A stretch of DNA of 64,000 nt from Deuterostichococcus epilithicus (Eukaryota > Chlorophyta > Trebouxiophyceae > Prasiolales > Stichococcaceae). The stretch is taken from assembly GCA_033439295.1 (NCBI GenBank), contig JAVTLE010000007.1, forward strand, positions 2,046,001 to 2,110,000, written 5' to 3'. The notes beneath the pieces are model-generated. The model saw only the letters and a program-made list of their open reading frames with translations. It was not told where the DNA came from and ran no database searches. Numbering within the stretch: the first letter of the stretch is position 1; each line of letters opens with the position of its first letter. Positions 33,989 to 45,500 of this stretch are shown piece after piece. The translations under genes were made by a program, and so were the position numbers.

Positions 33989-36900
33989 TCAGCTTCGAAG
34001 TTTGCGGTGCGACCGCCATGCGTCACCCCCGACACCAGGCAACACGAACCCAGCCATGAGCCCTGCCTGGAGGCCGCCCTCGCCGCGACCCTCCATGACC
34101 ACGACCAGGCTGCGCGGTCCCGCCACGCGGCCGGCCACCCAGCAGTCGCCGGCGCCGCGGGCCACCACCTCGACGTCTGTGTCCTGCGCAGGCCGAGGAG
34201 GACGCCTGTAAGGCATCGAGGCTACAGCCGCAACACATCGCAGGAGTGCCGAGGTCAGGAGCGCGGGACATGGTCAGCGGTCTGTTGCCATCTTGGGCAA
34301 TCCCGAGGAGTGAGGGTGGTGCAACCTTAGAAAGGGAGACGTGTGTGAGCCCGTCCCAACGAGGAGAGTGTGTCAAGGCCGGGCGGTGGGTGGGGGGGGA
34401 GGGGGCAACCCCCCATGGGGACAGGGGNNTACCCCCGCCCCCGCCCTCCTCTGTGCAGGACTACTGCTGAGGTTGCAGCGCTCCATCCCGCTGACACATA
34501 AACCTTGTCCAAGCCGGGTCACTGTGTGCGCAGGGGCTGGTAGGTGTGCGGACCACTGACCATGAGGAACAGCCAATGTTTGGCATAAAGGCAGTGGTGC
34601 TTGGCGGGGAGGCAAGACACCCATGATAGCAAGCGCAGCTGCTGCACCGAGGCGAGCAGCGGGCCGGGCCGGCGCCGGGCGTAGCCCGCCTGCACGGCGA
34701 GGGTGTGGCGCCCCGTGATCGTTGTGGGATGAAGGCGCTCCACGACCACGCACAAGGGTGGCCGAGTCTGTGTAACCTCAGTGCACTGCACAGGTGCATG
34801 TCAGGCGCCCACGGGCCCGCGGGATCGCGTACCACAAGAGCACAAACGACCAGTCTGTGGGACCCAATGTCAACCAAAGCCAGAACAGAACCACAGTAGG
34901 AGCACACCGCATGCAATGAAACCAACCTGCCTGGAGCTTGGGGGATGAAAGATGCTTTGACCATGGCTTCAACCTTCAAGTGAGCTCTGCTTGCTCAAGC
35001 TGCTTGCTCAAACTGCTTGCTTAGAGAGAGCTTGGAGCTTAGAGCTAGAGAGAAGCAAGTGTTGCTTAAAGGTTGCTTGAAGCGTTAGATTTAGGAAGTT
35101 TTAAAGCAACCCTGCAGGGTTACTGTCAGAGTTGTGGACTACACTCCCCATGTCCGGGAGTGTCTCCGAGCCTGTCGGCGACGTCTCAAACACGTCTCAG
35201 ACATGTCTCAGACTCGCTGCAGGACTACTGCAGAGGTGGCAGCGCCCAATCCCCTGTTGCTGGGAAACCTGCAGTCTCCAGCGGCGCTTGCGGGGAAAAG
35301 CTCGCTTGCCTCTGTAGGGCCGGGCTGTGCCGCAGCGCGCTCGTCCAGCTGGTGGCGCACAAAGGCGGTCAGCGCCGCGGAGTCGCGCGCCAGCGTCGCG
35401 CTCTTCACCGCCGGGGACGCCCGCGCCGCTGACAGCACGCCGTCGGTGTGCAGGTACCTGGTTCAAAACAGCAGCCTGCACTTGAGCTCGCACCGCCGGT
35501 CCGCTACGTGACCACACATGCAGTGGTCAGAAGAGCGACTCTATTGTGTTCGTCGGCTGCACAGCAATGCGGCTGAACAGCAGTGTGCTGCCGCTCGGTC
35601 TGCTTCCGATGGCGTCGCAGCAGCGCCGGCCCACGGGCAGGGCTGCCGCCGCTCATGCAAGTATGCGCCAAGCATTGTTTTGTCGTGTGCCTTGGCCACT
35701 GCCGCGCGCCTGAAGCCTTTGATGTGGCCGTCGTGGGCGGCGGCGACCTCGGCGGCAATCGCTGCGCCCAGCCGCTGCAGCGGCGCCGCGGCGGCCGCCG
35801 CCACCGCGCCCCGCGCCTCTGCCGTGGGAACCCAGTCCTCCGCCATCAGCAGCAATAGCGCCGCCTCCCCCTGCTGCAGCGGCAGCAGCTGGCAAGCGTC
35901 GCCGCCCTGCACCAAGCAAGGTTCAGACCTGTTCCACAGGCTCCATGGCTGCGAGCACATGCCACGGAACGCTCTCCTTCAAAGGGCTTCAACACAGGGG
36001 ACCTGACACTGCGAACACATTCCGATCCGGAACAACAAGAGCTGCAAGCGAGGATGCTGTTGCTGCCCATCCTGGGTGCTGACCCACCTGCAGGTGCACG
36101 GTTGGCAGGCGCAGCTCTGCTGGCGTGGCTGCGCCGCTGCCGGCGGCGCTGCCGGCGGCACTACCGGCGGCGCTGCCGATGCTGCGCGGGCTGGGGGCCG
36201 GCTCCAGGCCGGGCGGCCCCCCTGCCGCCGCCTGCAGGAAGCCGCTGTCGGCGGCGACCCATGCGGCGGGATCCAACAGCAGCCGCGACGGTCGCCACTT
36301 TGCGGGGCTGGGCGACCTGCCGAGATGCCACAGCCGCCTGTCAGAGAGTTTCCAGCTGATACGACCCAGCACCTATCGGCAGATGTTGTTATGCAAGTAT
36401 GCGTAAGCTTTTGATACATTGTGCGCCAGGCAGAGCTAGCACACCATTCGGCATGTGGTGGTGCTGTCAGCACGGCCCCCTTCCAAGAGAAAGACTCTTC
36501 TACAGGCTCATTTTACTGCTGAGGCCGCAATCAGACAGATACGACGGAGCACGCGTGCCTGCCGGCAGTCGCCAGCGCGGCGCCCTTCAGCTTCTTCCAC
36601 GCCGACTCGCCGCCGCGGGCATGCGGCGCCAGCGCCCCCGCCGCCAGCGACATGAGCGCCTCGGTGTCTTCTCTCCCCACACTGCTCCACAGGCAGTGGC
36701 GGCCATGCATCGCGATGACACCCGCCACCGCGCCGCCGCCGCCGCCGCCATTAGGCCGCCGCGGCAGCAGCAGCAGCCCGTCGCACAGCGCCTGGAGGCC
36801 TACGAGGCGAGACGTGCCGCGACTCGCTTTTGAATCGCTATGAAACGCGGCACGCTGCGTCAAGCTGCCAGCACAGGTGGGCGGAGCCCCCTTGGAGAGC

Positions 36901-38401
36901 ACGCCGCGCTGGAACAGCCTATTTCAGCGACGGACTTGTCGTCGGTTGGATTCCAGGGCGACAGACGCAATGATGAAGGCGCGCCAGACCGCGGGCAGCG
37001 CACAGCCTGCGCATGCGTCGAGTGCCGCCCGCAGTCGCACCTGTGAACGTGCGGAGGCTGAGGGGGAAGAAGGGGATGCCGCCGGCGGCGCTCAGCGGGT
37101 TGCCCGGCTCCAGAATGTGCGGCGCGCCGCCCCTCGCCAGCGCGGCGCCGTAGTGGCCCACGATTGCGGACAGCGCCTGCCGTGCGTCCTCCAGCGGGGC
37201 CTGCAGTCACAACGCCGGTCAGCCAAGACATGAGCACCGCCGCTCCTGCATGTTGCCGCCCTCCCATGGCAGACATTTCATTGCGTGCGTCTTCCAGTGG
37301 CAACTGCAGGGGTGAAATCATGCGTTGCAGCAAGTTTTTGGGAGTCCAAAGATCATCTCCACAGGACCTGTCGGCCAGGGGCCGGCGGAGACGAGGCAAC
37401 CTTCCAGAAGATTTTGAACCCCTGCTGCCGCGCCGCATTGAAAGCGGGTGGAAGGCAACCGTCAGCGCATCCATGAAATGCTGTGGCCGTTCGATTCAGA
37501 AAGAGTGCTGCCGCCTGCGATCGGCGCCGCCCACGCAGGCAGCAGTGGGGGCGGCACAGCGCACCGTGTCAAGCAGCCGCTGAATGGAGCCGTGCAGCAG
37601 GCGGACAGCCGCATGCACCTGCAGCAGCAGGCCGCGCAGAGCAGCGTCCCGCACCAGGCCCCCACACCACGACGCCTCTGCCACCTGACGCATTGAGAAG
37701 TGCGCGTCTGGCAAGTCGCATATCTCGTCTGCCAGCCATGCGCTGGTGTGTGTCTGGCAGGCACCACGAATCAACGAATCCCAGCGGAGGTTGGCCGGCC
37801 CGTCCGAAGCCACTGTCGAAGCGAACGATGCAACGAGTTGCGCATGTAGGCGTACCAGCAGCAGGCACAGGTGCGGCTCGGCTGCGTGCGCCACCCAGCG
37901 GTGCCGCTCTGCGTCCATGGCCAGCTCTGACGCCTCGTCCTATTAACGCAGCATGCTTATAGGTAAGGGTAGAGGTAGATGCGTGAGCGTCATCAAAGCA
38001 ACAGCAACCGCCTTCGTGAGCCCATGCTGATTTGATTTATTTAGGTTGACACCCATCAGCCTCTGTTCCTCCGTTGCATGGGCTGCCGCACGGTGCAGAA
38101 GTGATGTTGCAACACGATTTGAACTGAGCAGCAGCGCGTCAGTTTCCTCGGCCCGCACACGGGGTAGTGCCATGTCGAAGCACAGAGATTGGACATGATA
38201 CACCTCAGTGAAGATGGAGGTAAATGCCGTGATGGCGCGGACAAGGCCCACTGCGCTGGCCTGTTCCCTGGGCGCGGCCGCCGGGTAGAAGGCTAGCAGC
38301 TGCTGTGCGGGGTCATCGTCCTCCCGCTCCGCCCGGCGGTCGTCAAAAAGCGCCAGCTGCAGCGGGCTGGTGGCGTTGTCGCGGGGTGCCGCCGCCGCCA
38401 T
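33989..38401 (-). CDS. CCZ1: Vacuolar fusion protein CCZ1 homologue
   Basis: Subunit of the MON1-CCZ1 complex, the exchange factor that loads Rab7 with GTP on late endosomes and vacuoles. Start 38401: MAAAAPRDNATSPLQLALFD, then DDPAQQLLAFYPAAAPREQ and VGLVRAITAFTSIFT. This matches the animal CCZ1 pattern of FYYP followed by VGLCEAIVQFTRTF. Further exons give LPRVRAEETDALLLSSNRV (about 38100-38170), the CCZ1 hallmark GGIPFFPLSLRTF at about 37040-37080, and WSSVGREDTEALMSLAAGAL (about 36630-36700), which matches the LIWSGLEQDDMRILYKYLT position. A helical region follows at about 35690-35900. The C-terminus DCWVAGRVAGPRSLVVVMEG (about 34080-34190) matches DYWVVGKKSDRRELYVIL. An Ala/Gly-rich spacer is present at about 36150-36220. 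The exact stop and several inner exon edges are uncertain. Two unread bases lie in an intron at 34428-34429. Confidence 0.82.
34381..34456 (+). repeat. G-run / C-run tract with unread bases in CCZ1 intron
   Basis: Runs of G (up to 8) are followed by runs of C and then more C-rich sequence, with NN at 34428-34429. The runs could pair into a hairpin or form a G-quadruplex. This probably explains the unread bases. A similar G-run tract lies at 54341-54378. Confidence 0.7.
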
Positions 38402-39508
38402 GTGGGCACTTTACTACGGGGTAGCCTGTCCTGGCGGCGAGGCGGAGCGGAGCACTGCGCGGGCGTGTTGGTCTCAGTTCCAAACGGACTCCCAGGAATT
38501 AGCAGTGACGAGACATTGTTGTAAACACTAACCTCCTCACAGCCGAAAGCTGATCGATCAGGGCTAGGTGTGATGCAAAGGAGTATATATGCGCTGCGAA
38601 TTGCAGTGCGCTGGTTCAGCCCAAGCCGTGAGCCTACAGTCTGCAAATGGAAGTTGCTGCAAATGATATTGGCACATCAAATTCTCCTCAACTTGCACCA
38701 ACCTGCCGTACGTTCCTGGTGTTGGTGCATCATTCATCATTCTTGAAACAGCCCTGTTTGACAATTTTTTCTCTGTGTATCACACGGACGTGGAGTCTGA
38801 TTAAAAGTTCACTTGTCATTTCGAGCGCGGTAGGCTCAGCACAGAGAACGGAGTTGTCGGAACTTGGCGGACTGTTTCGGGTGTTTTGCAAGTGCGCTGC
38901 TAGCCTGCCGACAGACCCCTTTGACCGAGAAAAGACACGGTTGAATACAGGATTGATTCATACGGTTCCACTTGCTGACGCAAGCGCGGCAGCCGGCGCC
39001 AGTCTGCCGAAGCAGTGTCACCGTCCTTCTGTATCGTGTTCGACGTGGCACCCAGCAGTTCGCGAGACACGTTCTTGTGGCGTTGTTCGAGGAATTTGGC
39101 AGCTCCCGCCGGTAGAACAGCCTGCATAGGCGAAGATGGAGCCGCGGACACCCCAATCAGGTCACTGCCCCGCCTGTTTAGCACACGGCCTCGCTTGTTG
39201 CAGCGGCTGCTTCTGCGGCCAGTTCAGTCGTGAACGGCAGTCCTGATATCATCACGCATGTGGCAGACACGAGCATCGCGACGTCTGCTGTGCATGTGTG
39301 CGCATAGGCCATTGCCGCAGGCGTAGGCATGCAAGCGCTACAGAGCTGTCTCACAATCGGCGATATGCTTTGCCCCTTGGCGCAAATGCTCCGCAGCGTC
39401 AGCCGCCAAGCAGTGGTTTCCCTCTAAGCAGCTGCCTCGCCGCTTCACTTCGCCCATGCCCGCCGTGCACACCTGCCAGCATCAACCTGTGCTGACATGG
39501 CGCTGCAG
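38402..39508. other. Divergent spacer between CCZ1 and DIS3L2-type genes
   Basis: It should hold both promoters and the first exon of the RNB nuclease, whose start I could not fix. A TATATA word lies at 38585-38590. A 160-codon plus frame (38647-39129) is AT-richer than any real exon here, has no recognisable motif, and is treated as chance. Confidence 0.4.
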
Positions 39509-42500
39509 GCTCCAGGGCGGTCGCCATCCCGGGCTCCGAGTCGTCAGGCAGCTCCCACGCCGGCTCGCCGCGGTCTGCGAGCATTGCCATCAGCACACCG
39601 TTTGCGCGCGCGCCACCCAGCTTCGCTGGTGGAGACGGTGATGAAGACGATTGCGGCGGGGGCATTGACTCGGAGGACCTGTGGGCACCAACGGGCACCC
39701 CCATCCCGCCTGCAACGAGTGAGACGATGTCCCCGAAAGCACGAGCGCAAGTCTCGCCTCGCTGCACATCCATCTCGAAGCTGGCCATACCCATACGAGA
39801 TGCCCCTTTGCAGTCTGCAAGTGCAACTGCGCAGGCTGTTGGACAGTCCACGACTCGCCTCTTCAGCGGCTGCGCTGGCGCGTCACTGTTGGTCTGTCGC
39901 ATCAGGGTGACGGCACCGGGCCCTGAGCCCCTCAGGTCGCTTCATCCATGGCTGTGCGTCCCCGCAGCCGGCTGGTGGGGCAAGAAGACTGCTGTGCGGG
40001 AGTATGCACCCCGACGCGCACGCAGCGCCGCCGGAAGCCCCGCAGCGCCAGCGACGGCGCTGCCGGCGTCGCGGCCGGCGCGCGNCAGGAAGCCGCGCTT
40101 CTTCGAGTACTGGCCTCAGGAGCAGGTCGCCGCAGCCATTTCCTCAGGTCCGGTGGAGGACACAGTCGTAGAGTGCATGCCGCGTCACGTGCATCTGGGA
40201 AATGTCGCAGATAACAGCCTCTGTGCGTGGGCAAGAGGTGAAGAAACACATCTGGCAGGGGCATGTGTCGAGCAGGGGCCGCGCTTGAGAAAGCAGGGGG
40301 TCACGCTGCAATGCACGCTGCCAGAGCTGTCAGGCCACTGCACGGTGTCTAGGATGCTTTGCATGCGGCTGGTGTCGACAGGTGGTACAGCCGACAACTT
40401 TGCCCAATGTCTGTAGGGCTTGCTTTCAAGGCGAGCATCAGGGTCAATGCCGCCGATCGCAGCCAGGCCTTCGCGCCTGTGGACGGTGTCACCTCTGACA
40501 TCCTGATCAAGGTGGGCGCTAGTCTAGAGTCTTTTTTTGCAGAGCTTTCAGGATGCCTGCGTAGCAGTATCCCCTTTGAGCTGAGCTGAAGCTGTTCAAG
40601 CAGCAGCATTTTGGCTTGAACAGAGGCATGGTACGCACACTTGTGCAAGCCTGCTGCCGAGCAGGATTATACAATGCTGCCTACGAGGGGCTGCTCAACC
40701 CTGCTCGTTCGACCTCACCGCGCAGGGCCCAGCGCAGAACAGGGCGGTGGACGGCGATGAGGTGGCGCTGCAGCTGCTGCCGCCGTCGCAGTGGCACCAC
40801 ATGCGCGGCGGCGTCCTGCCCAGCGGTGACCTGCTGGCGGTGCCGGCCTCAGACCCGCCGCACCACTTCCGCACGCCGTCACATCCAGGGTATGCACCGT
40901 CCAGACCCGCAGATTCAGAAGCGGAGGCAAGCCGGCCTTTCTCCTTCCTTCGTGGTATGGTGTGGTTGCAAGCAGCAGGCCTGGCGCTGACATGCTGGCC
41001 CAACATCGTGCATCACACGCAGTGTCGGGAGTGCGGGCCGACAAGCACGGGAGGCTTTGGCCAGCATGACGCAGCGGGCTCTGGCAAAGCTCATGCCACA
41101 AGCCCGATCAAGGTGTCCTTCATTGATATCAAAGAACCTTTCGTTCACATCTTTCACTGGTCGCAGGGGCCTGGGCCGGCGGGACAGCGACGGCAGTGGC
41201 ATGCTGCGGCGCGGCTCGCACATGACCCCGGTGGCCGCCATCCAGGAGGGCATTCTCGATAACGATGCCATCGGTGCGTGATTTCGTCACGTGTCGTCTT
41301 CCCGAGCCGACTGCAACTGATCACCGCACAACCCCACCACAAGCCAGCAGGCGATGTCGACACATTTGGTACCGAAGCACCGAAACCAATGTGTCGGTTC
41401 TCTTTTCTGGGCTCGTGGTGGTGTTGAGAATAATGAGGTGTTGCAGTGCAGGAGCACATAGGCCAAAACCGATGGTCATGAAGTAATGACGCAGAAGCTG
41501 CTGTGCAGCAGATGGGGATGAAGTGTAGGCATAGCGCCGGAAGCTGCTGTGCAGCAGACGGGGATGAAGGTGTAGGCATAGCGCCGGTAGGTGATATGTG
41601 TAGGTCGAGATGTTATCTTCCACTCCTGCGTGCTGCATACTGCGTATTTGCCAGAATTCGCGTCACCATGGGTGCAGAGGAGGAGGAGGAGGAGAGCGAG
41701 GGGCACGCCGACTCTTCCTCCCGCAGCGCCGGCAGCGGAGCCGGCGATGACGAGGGCCCTGGCTTCCGCATGGATCCGGACGGCGTCACAACGCCGCCTC
41801 CGCACGGCCCCGCGTCCGATTCTGGCGCCTCCAGCCGCACCTGGCCCCGCGCGCAGCAGCGCCTGCCCGACAGGTTCGCTGAGGCGCTGGAGCTGTCTGG
41901 CGGCGGTGGCATCCCGCGCCTACGCCCGGGCGGCCTGACGGCGGCTCTCGCGTCACCGCCGGCCGCGGCCGCGCCGCTGTCCGCCTCTTGGGAGGTGTGT
42001 CCATGGTCTCGAGTGTCTCGCCCACTCCTGGCACCAGAGGACATGCACAGGAGCGGTCCTGCATGAAAAGCATGAAAGTGCACATCTCTGCCCGTTTTGC
42101 GTCGAGCAATCGATCTAAGCAGCGGCGAAGCAGTGGCCCTGAGCGGTTGTGGGGCTGTGTGATCTCGCTGCAGGGCAGGACGACCACATGGGCGACCAGC
42201 GGCTGGAGCGGCGGCGGCTTCGGCGGCGGCGGCGGCGGCGGCGCGNNCACCGGCAGCCGCTGGGCGGGGCAGTCGGCCTTCCGCGGGCAGCCGCTGCCGA
42301 CGTCGGACCCGGCGCTGGGGTCCGGCCGCCGCTTTGCGACGCGCAGCGCCTCGGCGGTGGTGATGCACGCGCCATCCTCTGCCACCAGCGCCAGGTGAGG
42401 TCGGAAGCCAGCCGGGGGGCATCTTCCCGCTCGTAGTGGCATGCACAGGCCTGTGCCCACCAACAGCGAGGGCGCGGCCAGTCGCTTGCAACAGCCTCGG

Positions 42501-45500
42501 TCTGGCAGCTCGGGTCTGTGCCGCCTCAACTGATGGCCGCTGCAGAAAGGAGTTCAGGTGAGCGCTGTAGTACGAGCAGCTTCATCAATGGGGCAACACA
42601 ATCGGACACACAGGGGACACTGCATGCGACTCGTGGAAGGATTGCCGGCGTCCGCCGGGTCTTGATGCGCAGTCTGGACGCCGACTGGACACCAACCGTG
42701 GTATTCGACTTGCAATGCAGGAGCATCAGCAGCCTGGGGTCGCTGGAGGAGGAGGAGACGCTGTCGCAGAGCGGTGACCGGACGGCGGTGGCCACCATCG
42801 CGGCCGTCAACAAGCTGCTGGAAGCAGACTCCTACCTCCGCGCCACCGCCCAGGCACGACAACAACCTGTACAAAACCCTCAGCCCTCAGAATGTAGGAC
42901 CAGGCGCGTCTGCAGTGCGCGTGCGTGTTGGAAGACGCGCACTCGAAGATTTGGCGGCACCAGGTAAGGCAATCGGGACCGTGTGAAGCAGCAACTGCCC
43001 CTGCCTGTCCCTCGGCTGCTGCCCCGAGCAAGAGTTCAACTGCCTGCTTGACACCCTCAGCACAGCCTCACCACTGGCAAGGCCATCCGCCGCAGGTCGT
43101 GAGCATCACACGGCCATCCAGGCGGCGCAAGGCGGTTGTGGGCGTTCTCAAGGAGGAGGGCACGGCCGGTGGCGGCGGCGGCGTGCTGTTCCTCATGCCG
43201 CGCGACATGCGCCTGCCGCGCGCCGTCGTCCAGGTGTCTTCTCGTCCGCCGCCGGCCCGCAGTGGTTTCGTCCTTCGCGACGTGTACGTGTACATGTATG
43301 TGCAGCATTGACAAACGTGACTTCAAATCAAGCATTAATTTGCTTCAACCCTGCTGGTGCCCAGCGAGCAAGGTTTGGTGCACAGCGCGATCTCAGAGAG
43401 CTGCCCGCAGGGTGGCGCCACGGCTTCCGTGCGATCCGTGCGTGGCCTCATTGTCGTGCGTATGCCAACTGTTGCAGCCCAGCGCGCTGCCGGCCGGGCG
43501 GCGGGGGGCGCTGATGCGCGAGCGGCGCGGCCCGGCTCGCCGGGCGCGGCTGCAGGAAGCAGCAGCGGCGGCGGACGCACGCTGGTGTGCGCCAGCCTGG
43601 AGGGCTGGGACTGCCAGCACGCCTTCCCCTCCGCAAGGGTGGGTTCCTTGCATTGGCCGAGCCCATGCATGACGGTTCATTGACCCCTGCTGCAGATGGG
43701 GGTGCTGTGGAATAGGACATGTCAGGACTTGGCGTCTTCCTCGGTGCTGCACCATCGCGGCCCCGCAGCATCCGGGCGCTTCGCCTCCTGTTCAAGTTTC
43801 TGCGGTTTCAGGTGGTGTGGGTGTGGCATGGCTGTGACAGTCCATGTCGGCTCTTGACGTTGCTTCCGGCTCGGTCATTTCATATCTGATCCCGGACACC
43901 TGTGTTGCAGGTGGAGGGTGTGCTGGGGCCGGCGGGCGACCTGGCGTGCGAGACGCAGGCTCTGCTGGCCGCAGAGTCGGCTCCCACCTCCTCCGACTTC
44001 TCCGACCAGGTCAGCTTGTCGTGACATGCGCTTCCGGCAATGACATGCGCTTCCGGCGGAGCCCGCTGTAACACACCATTGTGTCCCTTTGCGTGCCCTG
44101 CCAGCTGGCTGGTGTTGCCTCGAAGCTTTGCTCCCATGCATGGAATCCGGTCAAAGGCTGCTCGACCGTGCAAACTGTGTGAGCATCTGCAAAGGCACGG
44201 CTTGCAGCGAGGCAGGGCTTGAATGTTCTTGGGCGTGCCAGGTCCTGTCTCATTGAGCAATCCGATGCATGCGCCCCAGTGCCCAGTGGTACCCTCGCTG
44301 CATCCGTCGACTGCGCAGCAGTGACCCTCAGCCAGGCACTGTCGCTGGCTGTCTGGTGGTCAAAGAAATCTGGTTGTGAAGGCCCGAGTTCCGCTGACTG
44401 CAATTTTGCGACCTTCCCTCCGAGCTGAGCTCGAGGAGACCTTCCCCTATGAGTTCATCCTTGCAGGTTGTTCGCAGCTCCACCAGGCAGGACTCAGGCT
44501 GTTATAACCGTTCCGACCCAGGTCCCTGGGGTCTAATCAGCTTGCTGTCGCAGCATTGGCAGGCTGATCTGCCCGCGCTGCGTCATGTGCATGTACTTTA
44601 CCTACTCGTAGCATCAGCCAAGTTTGCATGGTGCACAGCCGGATCAGAATCTGTACCTCCCCACCAGCATGCCCGTTCCTCCCCTGCTGCCCAGGTGCTG
44701 ACGGAATTGTTGGCAGGCGGCTGGCAGGCGTCCAACCCTGGTCCAACCCTGGCGCCACAGATTGAATACAGCTGCTCTTCCAGACCCTTGTTCTAGTCCG
44801 AGTGTTGCCCTTGCAATATCCAGGTACTGGCGGACCTGCCGGGCAAGGGGTGGCGGGTGTCAGCCGCCGACGCGGCGGCACGCCGCGACCTGCGCAGCGA
44901 ACGCATCTTCTCCATCGACCCGCCGACAGCGCGCGATCTGGACGATGCACTGTCGGTGCAGCGGCTGCCAGGCGGTAACCTGCGCGTCGGCGTGCACATC
45001 GCCGACGTCAGCCATTTCGTCACGTGCGCTGATGGCCTGTTCAAACACATGTCTGCTGAGCGCACAATGGCTCAGCGCCCACAGAAATGACGATGGCCGC
45101 CGGCATGCACGGCTTAACGTGGAAGAATCTAGCAACGTCGCATGTAGCGATTTGTTCTACATGTCGTGGCTAGGGGACTGCGCTGTGCAATGGTTGCAAC
45201 ATCGGTTGCCTCGCTATGAGGGAGGAGTTCAACAGCCCCTCAGGAAGAATTATCAAAGACTGTCCCTTCCATTTTCATCCCTTTTCAGCCGCGGTGAGGA
45301 CAGACATCACACTTTACGCAGGCAGGGCACGGCGCCTGGATGGCGAAGCGAAGCTGTACGGCACGAGTGCATTGCGTGTCGACTGTGCCTTCCCACTTCA
45401 AGGGTCTTTGAATTGATTAAACCTCCAATTCGCAAACCCCCCAGGCCGGGAACGGCGCTAGACGCAGAGGCAAGGCTGCGCGGCACCAGCGTGTACCTGG

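Noticed and set aside
34445-35255. A 40-nt near-repeat in CCZ1 introns (GCAGGACTACTGC at 34457 and 35218) considered as another echo exon
   Set aside because: The two blocks do align, but neither is clearly an exon edge of CCZ1 and they are about 760 nt apart, unlike the other echoes. Left out of the count.
38647-39129. A 160-codon plus frame between CCZ1 and the RNB nuclease
   Set aside because: AT-richer than every confirmed exon and without motif; it lies where the divergent promoters should be.
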